Source: JAODBQ01 sp047602055 (lineage in GTDB: Bacteria; Actinomycetota; Acidimicrobiia; Acidimicrobiales; Ilumatobacteraceae). Taken from it: a DNA stretch of 64,000 nt. Shown in pieces: positions 33,272 to 41,688 of the stretch. The translations under genes were made by a program, and so were the position numbers. Each line of letters begins with the position of its first letter. The stretch's first letter is position 1. Location: assembly GCA_047602055.1 (NCBI GenBank), contig JASGIG010000001.1, positions 2,294,001 to 2,358,000 of the forward strand. The letters run 5' to 3'. Under the pieces are notes generated by a model. That model had not been told where the DNA came from and did not search any database. It was given only the letters and a program-made list of their open reading frames with translations.

Positions 33272-34001
33272 GGTTCCCCTCCTCGATCGTTGCACCGCCA
33301 GTGTTGCCCAGCCGCAGCTGCTCGACCGTCACCGTGCGTGCCCCGTCGATCATCGCCAGGGTGACCAGTGCGCAGACGCCGTTGCGGCTCGCCGAGCCGG
33401 AGTACGCGGCGGTGACGCCGCCGGCGCTCATGTCGCGCGGGACGTCCCAGTGCCCGAGGGCGATGTAGTCGCGTGCCGAGCCGGCGATCTCGTCCGGGTG
33501 GATCTGATAGGCGCGGCGCAGGTCGTCCGGGCCGAGCACGACGTGGCCGTGGGCCAGCGCCACCTGCCACGTGCGCGTCCCGCGTGGCGGCAGGCCGTGC
33601 AGTGGGCGGAGGTCGTCGAAGTCGGGATGGGGCCGGCCCCACAGCTCGACGTCGAGGGCAGCGAGGTCGACGCGCTCGCCGTCGTCGGTCATGATCACCG
33701 TGACGTTGGTCGGTACCTCGACGCGCCGCCAGATCGAGTGCGGCACGAGGCAGTCGTGGTTGCCGGGCAGGACGACGACGGGGACCGTGAGGCGGGCCAG
33801 CTCGTCGGCCAGTGCCTGGCCGACGTCGGTGGGGACGCGGTTGTGGTCGAAGACGTCGCCGACGAGCAGCAGCGCGTCGACGGCATGGGCGAGGGCCGCG
33901 TCGACGAGGTGGGTGACACCGCTGTCGCGCGCCGTCGACTCGCCGACGTGCAGGTCGGAGGCGTGCAGCAGCCGGACGGTCTGCGACATCGGTGAGGTCA
34001 T
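33261..34001 (-). CDS. Calcineurin-like metallophosphoesterase (SbcD-like fold)
   Basis: Two-metal phosphoesterase of 246 residues. All motifs are visible: HASDLHVG (DxH), LLVGDVFDH (GDxxD), VLPGNHDC (GNHD), VALAHGHVV and YIALGHWD. The layout is like the nuclease SbcD and relatives, though without the C-terminal extension. Substrate could be nucleic acid, a cyclic nucleotide or a phosphodiester lipid. Its ATG overlaps the stop of the preceding crotonase gene (ATGA). A second start four codons later (MSQTV) is possible. Confidence 0.84.
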   Translation of the reverse strand: MTSPMSQTVRLLHASDLHVGESTARDSGVTHLVDAALAHAVDALLLVGDVFDHNRVPTDVGQALADELARLTVPVVVLPGNHDCLVPHSIWRRVEVPTNVTVIMTDDGERVDLAALDVELWGRPHPDFDDLRPLHGLPPRGTRTWQVALAHGHVVLGPDDLRRAYQIHPDEIAGSARDYIALGHWDVPRDMSAGGVTAAYSGSASRNGVCALVTLAMIDGARTVTVEQLRLGNTGGATIEEGNHVR

Positions 34002-34897
34002 CGACGGCGGCGGCGCACGGCGGCGTCGTGGTCGGCGGCCGGCCCGTTCGTGAACGGCCCGTCGCGCCACGCCAGCGCGGCGCGCAGGCCGTCGGCGTCG
34101 GTCCGCCGGAGGAACTCGGCGAACGACGGGGTGAGGTGGGCGATGGCATCGAAGTCGGCGCCCTCGAACGCCGCGGCCCGCGAGCCCATGATCTCGTAGG
34201 TGCGGTTGGTGACGTGCTTGGCCGCGGTCAGCACGTCGAGCGAGTTCATCGCGACGCGATGGCAGAACGCCAGCGCCCGCTCGTCGAGCTCGTCGGCGGG
34301 CAGCACCCTGCGGATCAGGCCGAGGTCGCGGGCCTCCTCGGCGTCGAACAGGTCGCCGGTGAACAGCAGCTCCTTGGTGGCCTGGGCGCCGATGCGGTAT
34401 GGCAGCAGGCCGCACGTCGGCGGCACACCCATGCCACGCGCCGCGGGGTGCCCGAACAGCGTGCCCTCGGCGGCCCAGACGATGTCGCAGGCACCGATGA
34501 GGTCGAGGGCGCCGGACAGGCAGAACCCGTGCACCTGGGCGATGATCGGCTTGCGGTAGCCCCAGATCCACTGCCAGCGCTCGACCATCTCGCGCAGCGA
34601 CTCGCGGTCGACGGCGATCGCCGACTCGCCGTAGTCGGCCAGGCCGGGACCGTCCTTCTTCGGTCGCCGCCCGCCGCCGGTGGGGGAGAGGTCGTAGCCG
34701 GGGCAGAACGCCCGGCCGGCGCCGCGCAGGCGGACGACGCGCACGTCGTCGCCGCGGTTGAGGTCGCGCAGGCACTGCTCCAGGTCGGTGAGCAGGCCGC
34801 GGCTCATCGCGTTGAGCTGCTCGGGCCGGTTCAGGGTGATCGTCGCCACCGGCCCGTCGACGTCGACGAGCAGGCTGTCGTAGGTCAGGTCGGCCAT
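33998..34897 (-). CDS. Crotonase-fold protein lacking both hydratase glutamates
   Basis: Crotonase family protein of 299 residues. Standard segments are ATITLNRPEQLNAMS, FCPGYDLSP and QVHGFCLSGALDLIGACD. The position of the first catalytic Glu of enoyl-CoA hydratase is Asp (SGALD), and the second, usually PE, is PAARGMGVPP. A simple hydratase is therefore unlikely; isomerase, hydrolase or C-C lyase reactions occur with other residues in this fold. A 20-residue insert with GGGRRPKKDG follows the CoA loop. It lies between two phosphoesterase genes with 1-base gaps or overlaps, an unusual partner. Confidence 0.8.
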   Translation of the reverse strand: MADLTYDSLLVDVDGPVATITLNRPEQLNAMSRGLLTDLEQCLRDLNRGDDVRVVRLRGAGRAFCPGYDLSPTGGGRRPKKDGPGLADYGESAIAVDRESLREMVERWQWIWGYRKPIIAQVHGFCLSGALDLIGACDIVWAAEGTLFGHPAARGMGVPPTCGLLPYRIGAQATKELLFTGDLFDAEEARDLGLIRRVLPADELDERALAFCHRVAMNSLDVLTAAKHVTNRTYEIMGSRAAAFEGADFDAIAHLTPSFAEFLRRTDADGLRAALAWRDGPFTNGPAADHDAAVRRRRR

Positions 34898-34898
34898 G

Positions 34899-35621
34899 TC
34901 AGCGCTCCTGGTTCGGGTCGACGCCCGGCGTCGACGTGCGGCTCCTGTGGACGTCGATCGTCGACGCGTGGGTGGGCCCGTCGGCGCCGTGCTCGGTCAG
35001 CTGCCACAGCTCGGCGGTGACTCGGGCCGTGCCGTCGCCGGTGGACGTGACGTGCAGGAAGCCGAGGGTGCCGAGCTGGGTGTTGAGGTTGCGCGGGTAC
35101 GTCGGCGAGCCCGGGTTGACGCACAGCGTCGGGCCGACGTGGTGGATGCCCTCGACGTGGCTGTCGCCGAACACGAGCACGTCGAGGTCCTGGGTGCCGA
35201 AGCGCCGCTGCTTCCAGCGCTCGACGGTGAGGTTCGGGGGCACCTCCGGCCACGGCACGTCATGGGTCAGGCCGACGTGCACGCCGCCGAGGTCGAGGCG
35301 CCACGAGTAGCGCAGTCGCGGGTCGACGGGGGCGATGCTGCGTCCCGCCGAGCCGTCCTCGCCGTTGCCGCGCGCCGACCACAGCGGGGCGATCTCGCCG
35401 AGCCGGTCGAGGACGAACAGCTCGTGGATGTCGCCGCCGTGGAGGATCGCGTCGACGCCGGCGAACACGTCGAACACCTGCGGCCACAGCTCGGCGCGGG
35501 CCTCGGGGATGTGCGTGTCGGAGATCAGCCCGATGCGCAGCGACGGGCGGGTCGACAGGTCGGTGCGCACGAGCGGCGCCACCTCGCCGGCGGGCAGATC
35601 GAGAGCGTCGACGACGTCCAC
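34899..35621 (-). CDS. YfcE/MJ0936-type metallophosphoesterase
   Basis: Phosphoesterase of 240 residues, first gene of the run. Motifs are LISDTHIPEA (DxH), ILHGGDIHE (GDxH), SARGNGEDG (GN, with the usual H/D changed to G), VGLTHDV and VFGDSHVEG. CVNPGSPTYPRN is the GSP loop typical of the YfcE group, which hydrolyses cyclic or aryl phosphodiesters in vitro. It begins with GTG preceded by a minus-strand TATGGT hexamer 6 bases away. The stop is 1 base from the crotonase-like gene. Confidence 0.83.
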   Translation of the reverse strand: MDVVDALDLPAGEVAPLVRTDLSTRPSLRIGLISDTHIPEARAELWPQVFDVFAGVDAILHGGDIHELFVLDRLGEIAPLWSARGNGEDGSAGRSIAPVDPRLRYSWRLDLGGVHVGLTHDVPWPEVPPNLTVERWKQRRFGTQDLDVLVFGDSHVEGIHHVGPTLCVNPGSPTYPRNLNTQLGTLGFLHVTSTGDGTARVTAELWQLTEHGADGPTHASTIDVHRSRTSTPGVDPNQER

Positions 35622-35627
35622 GAGGGG

Positions 35628-35633
35628 ACCATA
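35628..35633 (-). promoter_or_regulatory. Putative leaderless -10 (TATGGT)
   Basis: Minus-strand TATGGT 6 bases before GTG 35621. It would drive the phosphoesterase-crotonase-phosphoesterase-lactonase run. Confidence 0.4.
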
Positions 35634-35707
35634 CGTCGCGCCGGCCCGGTCACGCCGGGCTCGGCGGCGGGCGACGGCCTAACGTGCAGGTCCGAACAGG
35701 GGGACCG

Positions 35708-37048
35708 ATGGACGAGTACATGGGGGCCGCGCTCGACGCGACGCGGTTCGTCGACGAGCAGCGGTTGGCGGGACGGAACGCCTGGCGACGCACGCCACCG
35801 GCGGCCGCCGGCGATACCCGCGAGCCGGCCGTGAACCGCTCGCTGTACTACGGCAGCGCCGGCGTCGTGCTGCTGCTGTTGGAGCTGGCCGAGGCCACCG
35901 GCGACAGCGCCCGGCTGGACGAGGCCGTCGCCGCCGGCGAGGACATCGTCGCCTACCTCGACGGCGTCGACCGGCAGTCGGTCAGCGTGTCGCGGGGATG
36001 GCCCGGGTACGGCTTCGTGCTCACCGAGCTGGCCGCGGCCAGCGGGCGGGACGAGTTCACGGCCGCGGCGGCGCGCTGCTACGAGCGGCTGCGCGCCCAG
36101 GCCACGCCGCTCGGTGCCGGCATCGGCTGGATCGAGCCGGCGCCGTTCGCCGAGATCACCGGCTTCTCCGGCGAGCGGGAGATCTACGACCAGTCCGTCG
36201 GTGCCGCCGGAGCGGCGCTGGCGCTGCTCCACGCCCACCGCCACGGCGTCCATCCCGACGCGCTGCGCTGGGCCGCCGAGGCCGGTGACCGCCTGCTGGA
36301 GGTCGGCGAGCCGGACCCGGCCGGGACGCGCTGGGTGCTGATGGCCGACATGCCGTTCCCGTTCACCGCCCCGAACTTCGCCCACGGCGGCGCCGGTGTC
36401 GGCTACTTCCTGTTGCAGTTGCAACAATCGACCGGCGACGCCCGCTACCTCGACGCAGCGCTGTCGGCAGCGCGCTACGTCGAGAGCCGCGGCACGTGGA
36501 TGGGCGACGGTGCGGCACGGGGGATGCTCGTGTGCCACACGGAGGAGGCCCGCCAGCCGATCTTCTACCTCGGCGCCTGCCACGGGCCGCCGGGGACCGG
36601 CCGGCTGTTCCTCGAGCTGCACCGCGTCACCGGCGACGACCACTGGTTGGAGCTGGCCCATGCGTTGTGGCGCGGCGCCGAGTGCCTCGGCGCCCCCGAG
36701 CAACGGTCCGTCGGGTTGTGGAACAACCACAGCCAGTGCTGTGGCGATGCCGCGCTCGGCGAGTACGCGCTGCTGATGGCCCAGCGCACCGGCGACGGTG
36801 GGTACCTCGACGCGGCGCGCCGCTGCGCCGACGTGATGATCGCCAGCTCCGTCGTCGGCCGCGGCGACGGCGGCACGACGCGGCACTGGGTGCAGGCCGA
36901 GCACCGCGACCGCCCGACGTTCGTGGAGGCGCAGATCGGCTACATGCAGGGCGCCGCCGGCATCGCCAGCTTCCTGATCCACCTCTCGACGACGTTGGCC
37001 GGCGCGCCGGTCAAGATCGCTCTGCCCGACTGGCCGACGCGGAACTGA
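35708..37048 (+). CDS. Orphan LanC-like protein with a Cys-Cys-Gly zinc motif
   Basis: Alpha,alpha-toroid protein of 446 residues of the lanthionine synthetase C-like family. Successive GxxG helical repeats include YYGSAGVVLLLLEL (48-60), FAHGGAGVGYFLLQL (225-238), ACHGPPGTGRLFLEL (290-304) and QCCGDAALGEYALL (343-356). The zinc ligands of NisC are Cys, Cys and His. Here they correspond to Cys291 and Cys344, while the His is Cys345, giving the three-Cys CCG type known from some promiscuous cyclases such as ProcM. No dehydratase, precursor peptide or transporter is adjacent. It may add thiols to dehydroamino acids as stand-alone LanCL proteins do, or be non-enzymatic. An AGGGGG ribosome site precedes the ATG. 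Confidence 0.75.
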   Translation: MDEYMGAALDATRFVDEQRLAGRNAWRRTPPAAAGDTREPAVNRSLYYGSAGVVLLLLELAEATGDSARLDEAVAAGEDIVAYLDGVDRQSVSVSRGWPGYGFVLTELAAASGRDEFTAAAARCYERLRAQATPLGAGIGWIEPAPFAEITGFSGEREIYDQSVGAAGAALALLHAHRHGVHPDALRWAAEAGDRLLEVGEPDPAGTRWVLMADMPFPFTAPNFAHGGAGVGYFLLQLQQSTGDARYLDAALSAARYVESRGTWMGDGAARGMLVCHTEEARQPIFYLGACHGPPGTGRLFLELHRVTGDDHWLELAHALWRGAECLGAPEQRSVGLWNNHSQCCGDAALGEYALLMAQRTGDGGYLDAARRCADVMIASSVVGRGDGGTTRHWVQAEHRDRPTFVEAQIGYMQGAAGIASFLIHLSTTLAGAPVKIALPDWPTRN

Positions 37049-37055
37049 CCCGGCT

Positions 37056-39485
37056 TCACCAGGGCGGCTTGTCGGCGACGACGCCGCTGGTGGCGAGGGC
37101 GTCGATGCGCTCGTCGTCGTAACCGAGGCGGCGCAGGATGGCGGCGTTGTCGGCGCCGAGCGCCGGGGCGGCGACCGGCTCGTAGCGGCGGGCCTCGAAG
37201 TGGATCGGGAAGCCGGGGAAGCGCAGCGGGCCGGCGTCGGGCTGGTTCCAGGTGACCATGAACCCGCGGGCGGCGAGCTGTTCGCTGTCGACGAGGTCGC
37301 CGTTGGTGAACGCCGGGCAGGCCGGGATCCCGGCGGCCTGCAGCGCCTTGGCCGCCTCCAGCGCGTCGAGCTGCGACGTCCACGCCTCGATCGCCCGGTC
37401 GATGTCGTCGTGGGCGGCGAAGCGCTCGGCGAGGGACAGGTCGGCGCGCTCGCCGATCAGCTCGGTCAGGGCCTGCCAGCCCTGGTCGGTGTCGACGGTG
37501 AGTGCCAGCCAGCGGTCGTCGCCGGCGCAGCGGTAGACGCCCTGCGGGGCGTGGTCGAGGGAGCGGTTGCCGATCCGCGCCGGTACGTCGCCGGTGACCG
37601 ATGTCCACAGCAGGCTGTCGCCGACGACGCTGGCCAGGGTCTCCAGCTGGGACAGGTCGGCGTGCACGGCGGTGCCGGTGGCGGCGCGCTCCCAGAGCGC
37701 CGCCAGCGCGGTGAACGCCCCGTGCAGGCCGCCGACGACGTCGGGGAACGCCTTGCCGAGGCGCATCGGCCCCTCGCCCGGATAGCCGGTGAGCGAGTTG
37801 AGCCCGCAGTACGCCTCGAGCAGCGGCCCGAACGAGAAGAACAGGGCCATCGGCCCGGTCTCGCCGTAGCCGGTCATCGCCAGCGTGATCGCCGCCGGGT
37901 TGAGCTCGGCGACGGCCGGCGCGTCGATGCCCAGGCTCGTCGCCCCACGCGGCGAGTAGTTGTGCAGGACGATGTCCGAGCCGGCGAGCACCTCGTCGAG
38001 GATCGCCTTGCCGTCTGACGTCTTGGCCTCCAGCGCCAGGCTGCGCTTGCCGCGGTTCATCACGTTCCAGACGCCGGAGCGGTTCCAGAAGTGCTCGCCG
38101 GGGTCGGCGTCGGGGAACACCTCGGCGCGGATCTGCGGGTCGACCGGCTCGCCGAAGTGCCAGCCGGGCTGGCCGCCGATCAGCCGGGTGCGGCCCTCGT
38201 GGCCGACGCCGCGGCTGCCGGGGTGCTCGACCTTGACCACCTCGGCGCCGAGGTCGGCGAGGAACCGGCCGGTGAGCGGTCCGGCCCAGGCGATCGAGAA
38301 CTCGGCGACGCGGACGTCGCGCAGGTCGACGGGCGGCAGCTCGCGCCGTGCCGGTAGCCCGGCGCGCAGCTCGGCGAGGAACGCCTCGGTGTCGGCGCCG
38401 GCGACGCGTGCCGGTTCGGTGGCGTGGTCCGGCGCGCCGGGTTCGAGGTGCAGCGGCGCGCCGGGCAGCTTGGCCTCGGGTCCGAGGTCGGGCCGCGGCG
38501 TCCAGGCACGGCGCTCGGCGAGGTGCTCGGAGGCGAGGACCTCGTGGAGGTCGTTGACCTTGCCGGCCGGCACCCGGTTGGCCTGCAACGCGGCGATCGC
38601 CTCGGCGCAGGCGTGGCTGGACAGCCACGGGTCGAGCGCGGCGTCGATCTCGGCGGCGCGGTCGGCGCGCGCTGCCGGGGCGTTCAGCGTGTCGTCGATC
38701 ATCAGCTCCCAGGCCTCGCACGTGATGCAGGTCTGCTTCCACTGCTCGGCGCTCGGCGCGGCGATGACGATCCAGCCGTCCTTGCAGCGGTGCGGGCCGA
38801 GCGGGTGGAAGTGCTCGAAGGCCAGGCCGACGCGGCGCTTGAGCACGCCGGTGTGGGTGTACTGGGTGAGCGCCCACTGGTGCCCGGCCGCGGTGGCCTC
38901 CATCCCGCCGGCGTCGACGAGCTGCCCTTCGCCGCTGAGCGTCGCGTCGAGCACGGCGACGGCGCCGCCGATCGCCGCGGTGGCACCGATGACGATGCTC
39001 GCCCACGGCCCGCCGCCCTGCAGCGGTGGCCGGCCGGGCTCGCCGGTGAGGAACAGGTAGCCGCCGGACGCCCAGTCGACGAGGCCCGACGTGCGCCACC
39101 CGGCGTACGGCCCGGTCAGGCCGAACCCGGAGACGGCGACGAGCGACGTGCGCGGGTTCAGGGCGCGCAGCCGCTCGCGCAGGGCGAACGCCGCCTGCGG
39201 GTCGCCGTCGAACGTGGCGACGACGACGTCCGCCCAGGCGAGCGCGGCGTCGCCGTCGGGGCCGTCGAGGTCGATGGTGATCGAGCGCTTGCCGGCGTCG
39301 AGGTGCTCGTGCAGCGCGCTGTGCGTCGTGCCGTCGGCGATGGTGAAGCGCGGTCCGTGGTCGCGCAGCGGGGTGCCGCCCGGCGGCTCGACGAGCACGA
39401 CGTCGGCCCCCATCGCCGCGAAGAGCCGCGTGCAGTACGCCCCGGCGACCCCTCCGGCGACCTCGATCACCCGCAGGTCACGCAT
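37056..39485 (-). CDS. Fused double CaiB/BaiF CoA-transferase
   Basis: Chain of 809 residues with two family III CoA-transferase domains, the second starting near VDLRDVRVAEFSIAWAGPL. The first opens MRDLRVIEVAGGVAGAYCTRLFA. As in the gene at 17692, only the second half shows the nucleophilic Asp (AFPDVVGGLHGAFTALAALW). The corresponding place of the first half is PWASIVIGATAAIGGAV, with no acid. DVVLVEPPGG and EVVKVEHPGS are CoA-binding loops. The ATG is immediately preceded by a copy of a 49-bp repeat that supplies a TACGTT hexamer. The substrate acid is unknown. It converges with the LanC-like gene, 7 bases apart. Confidence 0.85.
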   Translation of the reverse strand: MRDLRVIEVAGGVAGAYCTRLFAAMGADVVLVEPPGGTPLRDHGPRFTIADGTTHSALHEHLDAGKRSITIDLDGPDGDAALAWADVVVATFDGDPQAAFALRERLRALNPRTSLVAVSGFGLTGPYAGWRTSGLVDWASGGYLFLTGEPGRPPLQGGGPWASIVIGATAAIGGAVAVLDATLSGEGQLVDAGGMEATAAGHQWALTQYTHTGVLKRRVGLAFEHFHPLGPHRCKDGWIVIAAPSAEQWKQTCITCEAWELMIDDTLNAPAARADRAAEIDAALDPWLSSHACAEAIAALQANRVPAGKVNDLHEVLASEHLAERRAWTPRPDLGPEAKLPGAPLHLEPGAPDHATEPARVAGADTEAFLAELRAGLPARRELPPVDLRDVRVAEFSIAWAGPLTGRFLADLGAEVVKVEHPGSRGVGHEGRTRLIGGQPGWHFGEPVDPQIRAEVFPDADPGEHFWNRSGVWNVMNRGKRSLALEAKTSDGKAILDEVLAGSDIVLHNYSPRGATSLGIDAPAVAELNPAAITLAMTGYGETGPMALFFSFGPLLEAYCGLNSLTGYPGEGPMRLGKAFPDVVGGLHGAFTALAALWERAATGTAVHADLSQLETLASVVGDSLLWTSVTGDVPARIGNRSLDHAPQGVYRCAGDDRWLALTVDTDQGWQALTELIGERADLSLAERFAAHDDIDRAIEAWTSQLDALEAAKALQAAGIPACPAFTNGDLVDSEQLAARGFMVTWNQPDAGPLRFPGFPIHFEARRYEPVAAPALGADNAAILRRLGYDDERIDALATSGVVADKPPW

Positions 39486-39534
39486 GCGCCGAACGTAGGT
39501 CGGCTGCTCCCACCACCTCGTAGCCGGCGATGCG
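39486..39534 (-). repeat. 49-bp dispersed repeat, copy 1, carrying a promoter hexamer
   Basis: Matches 48840-48888 at 41 of 49 positions, same strand. On the minus strand it runs from CGCATCGCCGGCT to CCTACGTTCGGCGC and directly touches the ATG of the CoA-transferase. Its TACGTT (39492-39497) lies 6 bases before that ATG, so the repeat seems to provide the promoter. Confidence 0.6.
39492..39497 (-). promoter_or_regulatory. Putative leaderless -10 (TACGTT) inside the 49-bp repeat
   Basis: Minus-strand TACGTT, 6 bases, then ATG 39485. Confidence 0.45.
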
Positions 39535-39564
39535 GACGAGGCGCCGTGAAGCCGGCGACGGCCA

Positions 39565-40812
39565 TCACGTCGTGGTGCCTCCCGGTTCGTGGACGACACC
39601 GTCGGCGAGCAACTCGGCGATCGTCGGTTCGTCCTTGCCGAGCAGGGAGTGCAGCACCGCTCGCGTGTCCGCACCGAGCTCATGGGCGCGCAGGTCGATC
39701 TCCTCCGGTGCGCTGGCGAATCGGATCGGCACGCCCGGGATGGTGATCTCCCCCCACACGTCGTCGGGGACGGTGCGCACGCCGCGGCGCGCCAGGTTGT
39801 GGGGATGATGGACCGCTTCGGCCACGGAGTGGACGATCTCGGCGCACGCGCCGGCGTCGTCGAGGCGGGCGAGCGCCTGCTGCGGGTCGCCGATCGCGGC
39901 GATCCAATCACCCACGAGCTGGTTCAGCTCGACGTGGTGCTCGACGCGTCGCTCGTTGGTCTCGTAGCGGGGGTCGGTGCCGAGCTCGGGGCGCCCGACG
40001 GCGCCCGAGAGGCGCCGCCAGTCCTCGTCGGCGACGCAGGCGATCATCAACCATCGCTGGCCGCAGCGGAAGAACCCGCCGGGTGCGACCGGTGGCGGGC
40101 CGTCGCCCGCCGGCCCCGGCTCGATCGCGCCGCGCGAGCCCGAGTACTGCTGGATGTTGATCTCGTGCGAGTGCAGATAGGTGTCGAGCAGCGACACCTG
40201 GATCCAATCGCCGAGCCCGGTGCGTTCTCGGCGGTACAGGGCGGTGGCGACGCCGGCGAAGCCGTGGACGCCGGTCATCGTGTCGCCCATCGCCGCTCGC
40301 GGCATCATCGGTGGGCCGCCGGCGCGACCGCTCACCCAGGCCATGCCGGACAGCGCGGCGCCGATCGTGTCGTAGCCGGGCTTGTGCGACAGCGGGCCGC
40401 CGTAGCCGAGGGCGGTGACCGAGCACATGATCAGTCGAGGGTTCGCCGCGTGCAGTCGCTCCCAGCCGAGGCCGATCTCGTCCATGTGGCCGGGTCGGTA
40501 GTTCTCGACGAGGACGTCGGCCGTGCACGCCAGCTCGAAGAGCAGCTCCCTGCCGCGTTCGCTGCGGAAGTCGATGCAGACGCTGCGCTTGCCGCGGTTG
40601 GCCTGGATGTAGTAGCCGGATCGACCGTCGCGCAGGTGGGGCAGGGAGCGGGAGACGTCGCCGTTCGGCCAGGCCTCGAGCTTGACGACGTCGGCGCCGT
40701 ACTCGGCGAGCAAGCGCGACACCGTCGGGCCGGCGAGGACGCGGGCCATGTCGAGCACGACCACGCCCTCGAACGGCAGCGGGGCGAGTTGCTGGCCGTG
40801 CAGACCGATCAC
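39565..40812 (-). CDS. CaiB/BaiF CoA-transferase
   Basis: Single-domain family III CoA-transferase of 415 residues. FEGVVVLDMARVLAGPTVSRLLAEYGADVVKLE is the N-terminal signature in its usual order (LDMARVLAGP, ADVVKLE). GKRSVCIDFRSERGRELL follows, and the nucleophilic Asp is in AAMGDTMTGVHGFAGVATALY, with GDWIQVSLLDT after it. It moves CoA between a donor thioester and a carboxylic acid. GTG 40812 overlaps the TGA of the upstream enoyl-CoA hydratase (GTGA), so both are made together: activation and hydration in one catabolic unit. The unit is divergent from the ABC-importer operon and shares its regulatory gap. Confidence 0.88.
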   Translation of the reverse strand: MIGLHGQQLAPLPFEGVVVLDMARVLAGPTVSRLLAEYGADVVKLEAWPNGDVSRSLPHLRDGRSGYYIQANRGKRSVCIDFRSERGRELLFELACTADVLVENYRPGHMDEIGLGWERLHAANPRLIMCSVTALGYGGPLSHKPGYDTIGAALSGMAWVSGRAGGPPMMPRAAMGDTMTGVHGFAGVATALYRRERTGLGDWIQVSLLDTYLHSHEINIQQYSGSRGAIEPGPAGDGPPPVAPGGFFRCGQRWLMIACVADEDWRRLSGAVGRPELGTDPRYETNERRVEHHVELNQLVGDWIAAIGDPQQALARLDDAGACAEIVHSVAEAVHHPHNLARRGVRTVPDDVWGEITIPGVPIRFASAPEEIDLRAHELGADTRAVLHSLLGKDEPTIAELLADGVVHEPGGTTT

Positions 40813-41570
40813 TGCCTCGCCTCGGCGAACGCGCCGTGCGCCGACTTCTTCTCGTCGGTGCCGGAGAGGATGAACAGCCGGTAGTTGTCGGCCTTCAGCG
40901 CCTGGCGCAGCGGGACGTCGTCGGCGTCGATGATCGACTGCTTGGCGAGCCGTACCGCGGCCGGCGGCAGCGCCGCGAGCGACCGTGCCAGTTCGTTGGC
41001 GCGGCCGAGCAGGTCGTCGGCGGCGACCATCTCGCTGATCAGCCCGATGCGCAGCGCCGTCGGCGCGTCGACCTTCTCGCCCAGCAGGATCATCCGGGAG
41101 GCCCACTCCTTGCCGATGACGCGCGTCAGCCGGCTCGCGCCGCCGGCGCCCGGCAGGATGCCGAGGCTGACCTGCGGCAGGTAGAAGCGAGCGGTCTCGG
41201 CGCCGACGACGACATCGGCGGCGATCGCCATCTCGACGCCGGCGCCGACGGCCCAGCCGTGCACCGCGGCGATGACGGGTCGTGTGCAGAAGGCCACCGG
41301 TGTGTCGACCCCTGCGCCTCGGGAGCTGATGAGTTGGCCGACGATGTCCGTGGCGGGGTGGGTGTCGGGATCTTTCAGGTCGGCGCCGGCGCAGAACGCC
41401 CGACCTTCGCCGGCGAGGACGACGGCACGGACCGCCGGGTCGTCCTCCACCTGCGCGAACGCTCGAGCGATGTCGGCCGACAGTTGCCGGCTCAGCGCGT
41501 TCAGGTTGTCCGGGCGGTTCAGCGTGATGTGCGCGACACCATCGTCGACGACGTAGTTGACGGTCTGCAC
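40809..41570 (-). CDS. Enoyl-CoA hydratase/isomerase
   Basis: Crotonase of 253 residues. CoA-loop segments are FCAGADLKDPDTHP and HGWAVGAGVEMAIAADVVV. The first catalytic Glu is present in AGVE. The second position is Gln (YLPQVSLGILPGAGG), so isomerase or another activity is possible. GTG 41570 was chosen over ATG 41585, because GGAGG (41579-41583) is placed 8 bases before that GTG. First gene of the unit with the CoA-transferase. It is divergent from the importer operon; the gap carries a large inverted repeat and a MarR gene ends the other operon, so joint regulation is likely. Confidence 0.84.
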   Translation of the reverse strand: MQTVNYVVDDGVAHITLNRPDNLNALSRQLSADIARAFAQVEDDPAVRAVVLAGEGRAFCAGADLKDPDTHPATDIVGQLISSRGAGVDTPVAFCTRPVIAAVHGWAVGAGVEMAIAADVVVGAETARFYLPQVSLGILPGAGGASRLTRVIGKEWASRMILLGEKVDAPTALRIGLISEMVAADDLLGRANELARSLAALPPAAVRLAKQSIIDADDVPLRQALKADNYRLFILSGTDEKKSAHGAFAEARQ

Positions 41571-41578
41571 GGTTGTTT

Positions 41579-41583
41579 CCTCC
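41579..41583 (-). promoter_or_regulatory. Shine-Dalgarno deciding the crotonase start
   Basis: GGAGG followed by an 8-base AACAACC-type spacer and GTG 41570. The alternative ATG lies over this site and has no good ribosome site itself. Confidence 0.6.
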
Positions 41584-41618
41584 ATCTCCGACGGGAGCCG
41601 ACGTCCGCTCGCCCCCCA

Positions 41619-41648
41619 TTGACAAGCTTCGAATCTGAACCATATCAT
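41619..41648 (+). promoter_or_regulatory. Consensus-like promoter of the importer operon
   Basis: TTGACA (41619-41624), an 18-base spacer and TATCAT (41643-41648) form a near-consensus vegetative promoter facing the ABC-importer genes. It is the only perfect TTGACA -35 noticed with a fitting -10 in the window, and it is AT-rich against the background. The operator palindrome covers its spacer and -10. Confidence 0.65.
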
Positions 41649-41660
41649 TCAGATCTGAAG
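41627..41660. promoter_or_regulatory. 13-bp inverted repeat, likely MarR operator
   Basis: CTTCGAATCTGAA (41627-41639) and TTCAGATCTGAAG (41648-41660) pair at 11 of 13 positions across an 8-base gap. The site overlaps the spacer, the -10 and the likely start point of the promoter. A MarR gene closes the operon, and long inverted repeats at the promoter are typical for that family; binding would block transcription until a ligand appears. Confidence 0.65.
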
Positions 41661-41688
41661 TAGCTGAGCCGATCGAGTGGGGGGTGCG

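Noticed and set aside
33998..34897. Ordinary enoyl-CoA hydratase function for this gene
   Set aside because: Both catalytic glutamate positions are substituted, so only the fold is claimed.
41629..41637. TTCGAATCT, which looks like a tRNA T-loop
   Set aside because: No cloverleaf can be formed around it; the bases belong to the operator inverted repeat. No tRNA or rRNA gene was recognised anywhere in the window.
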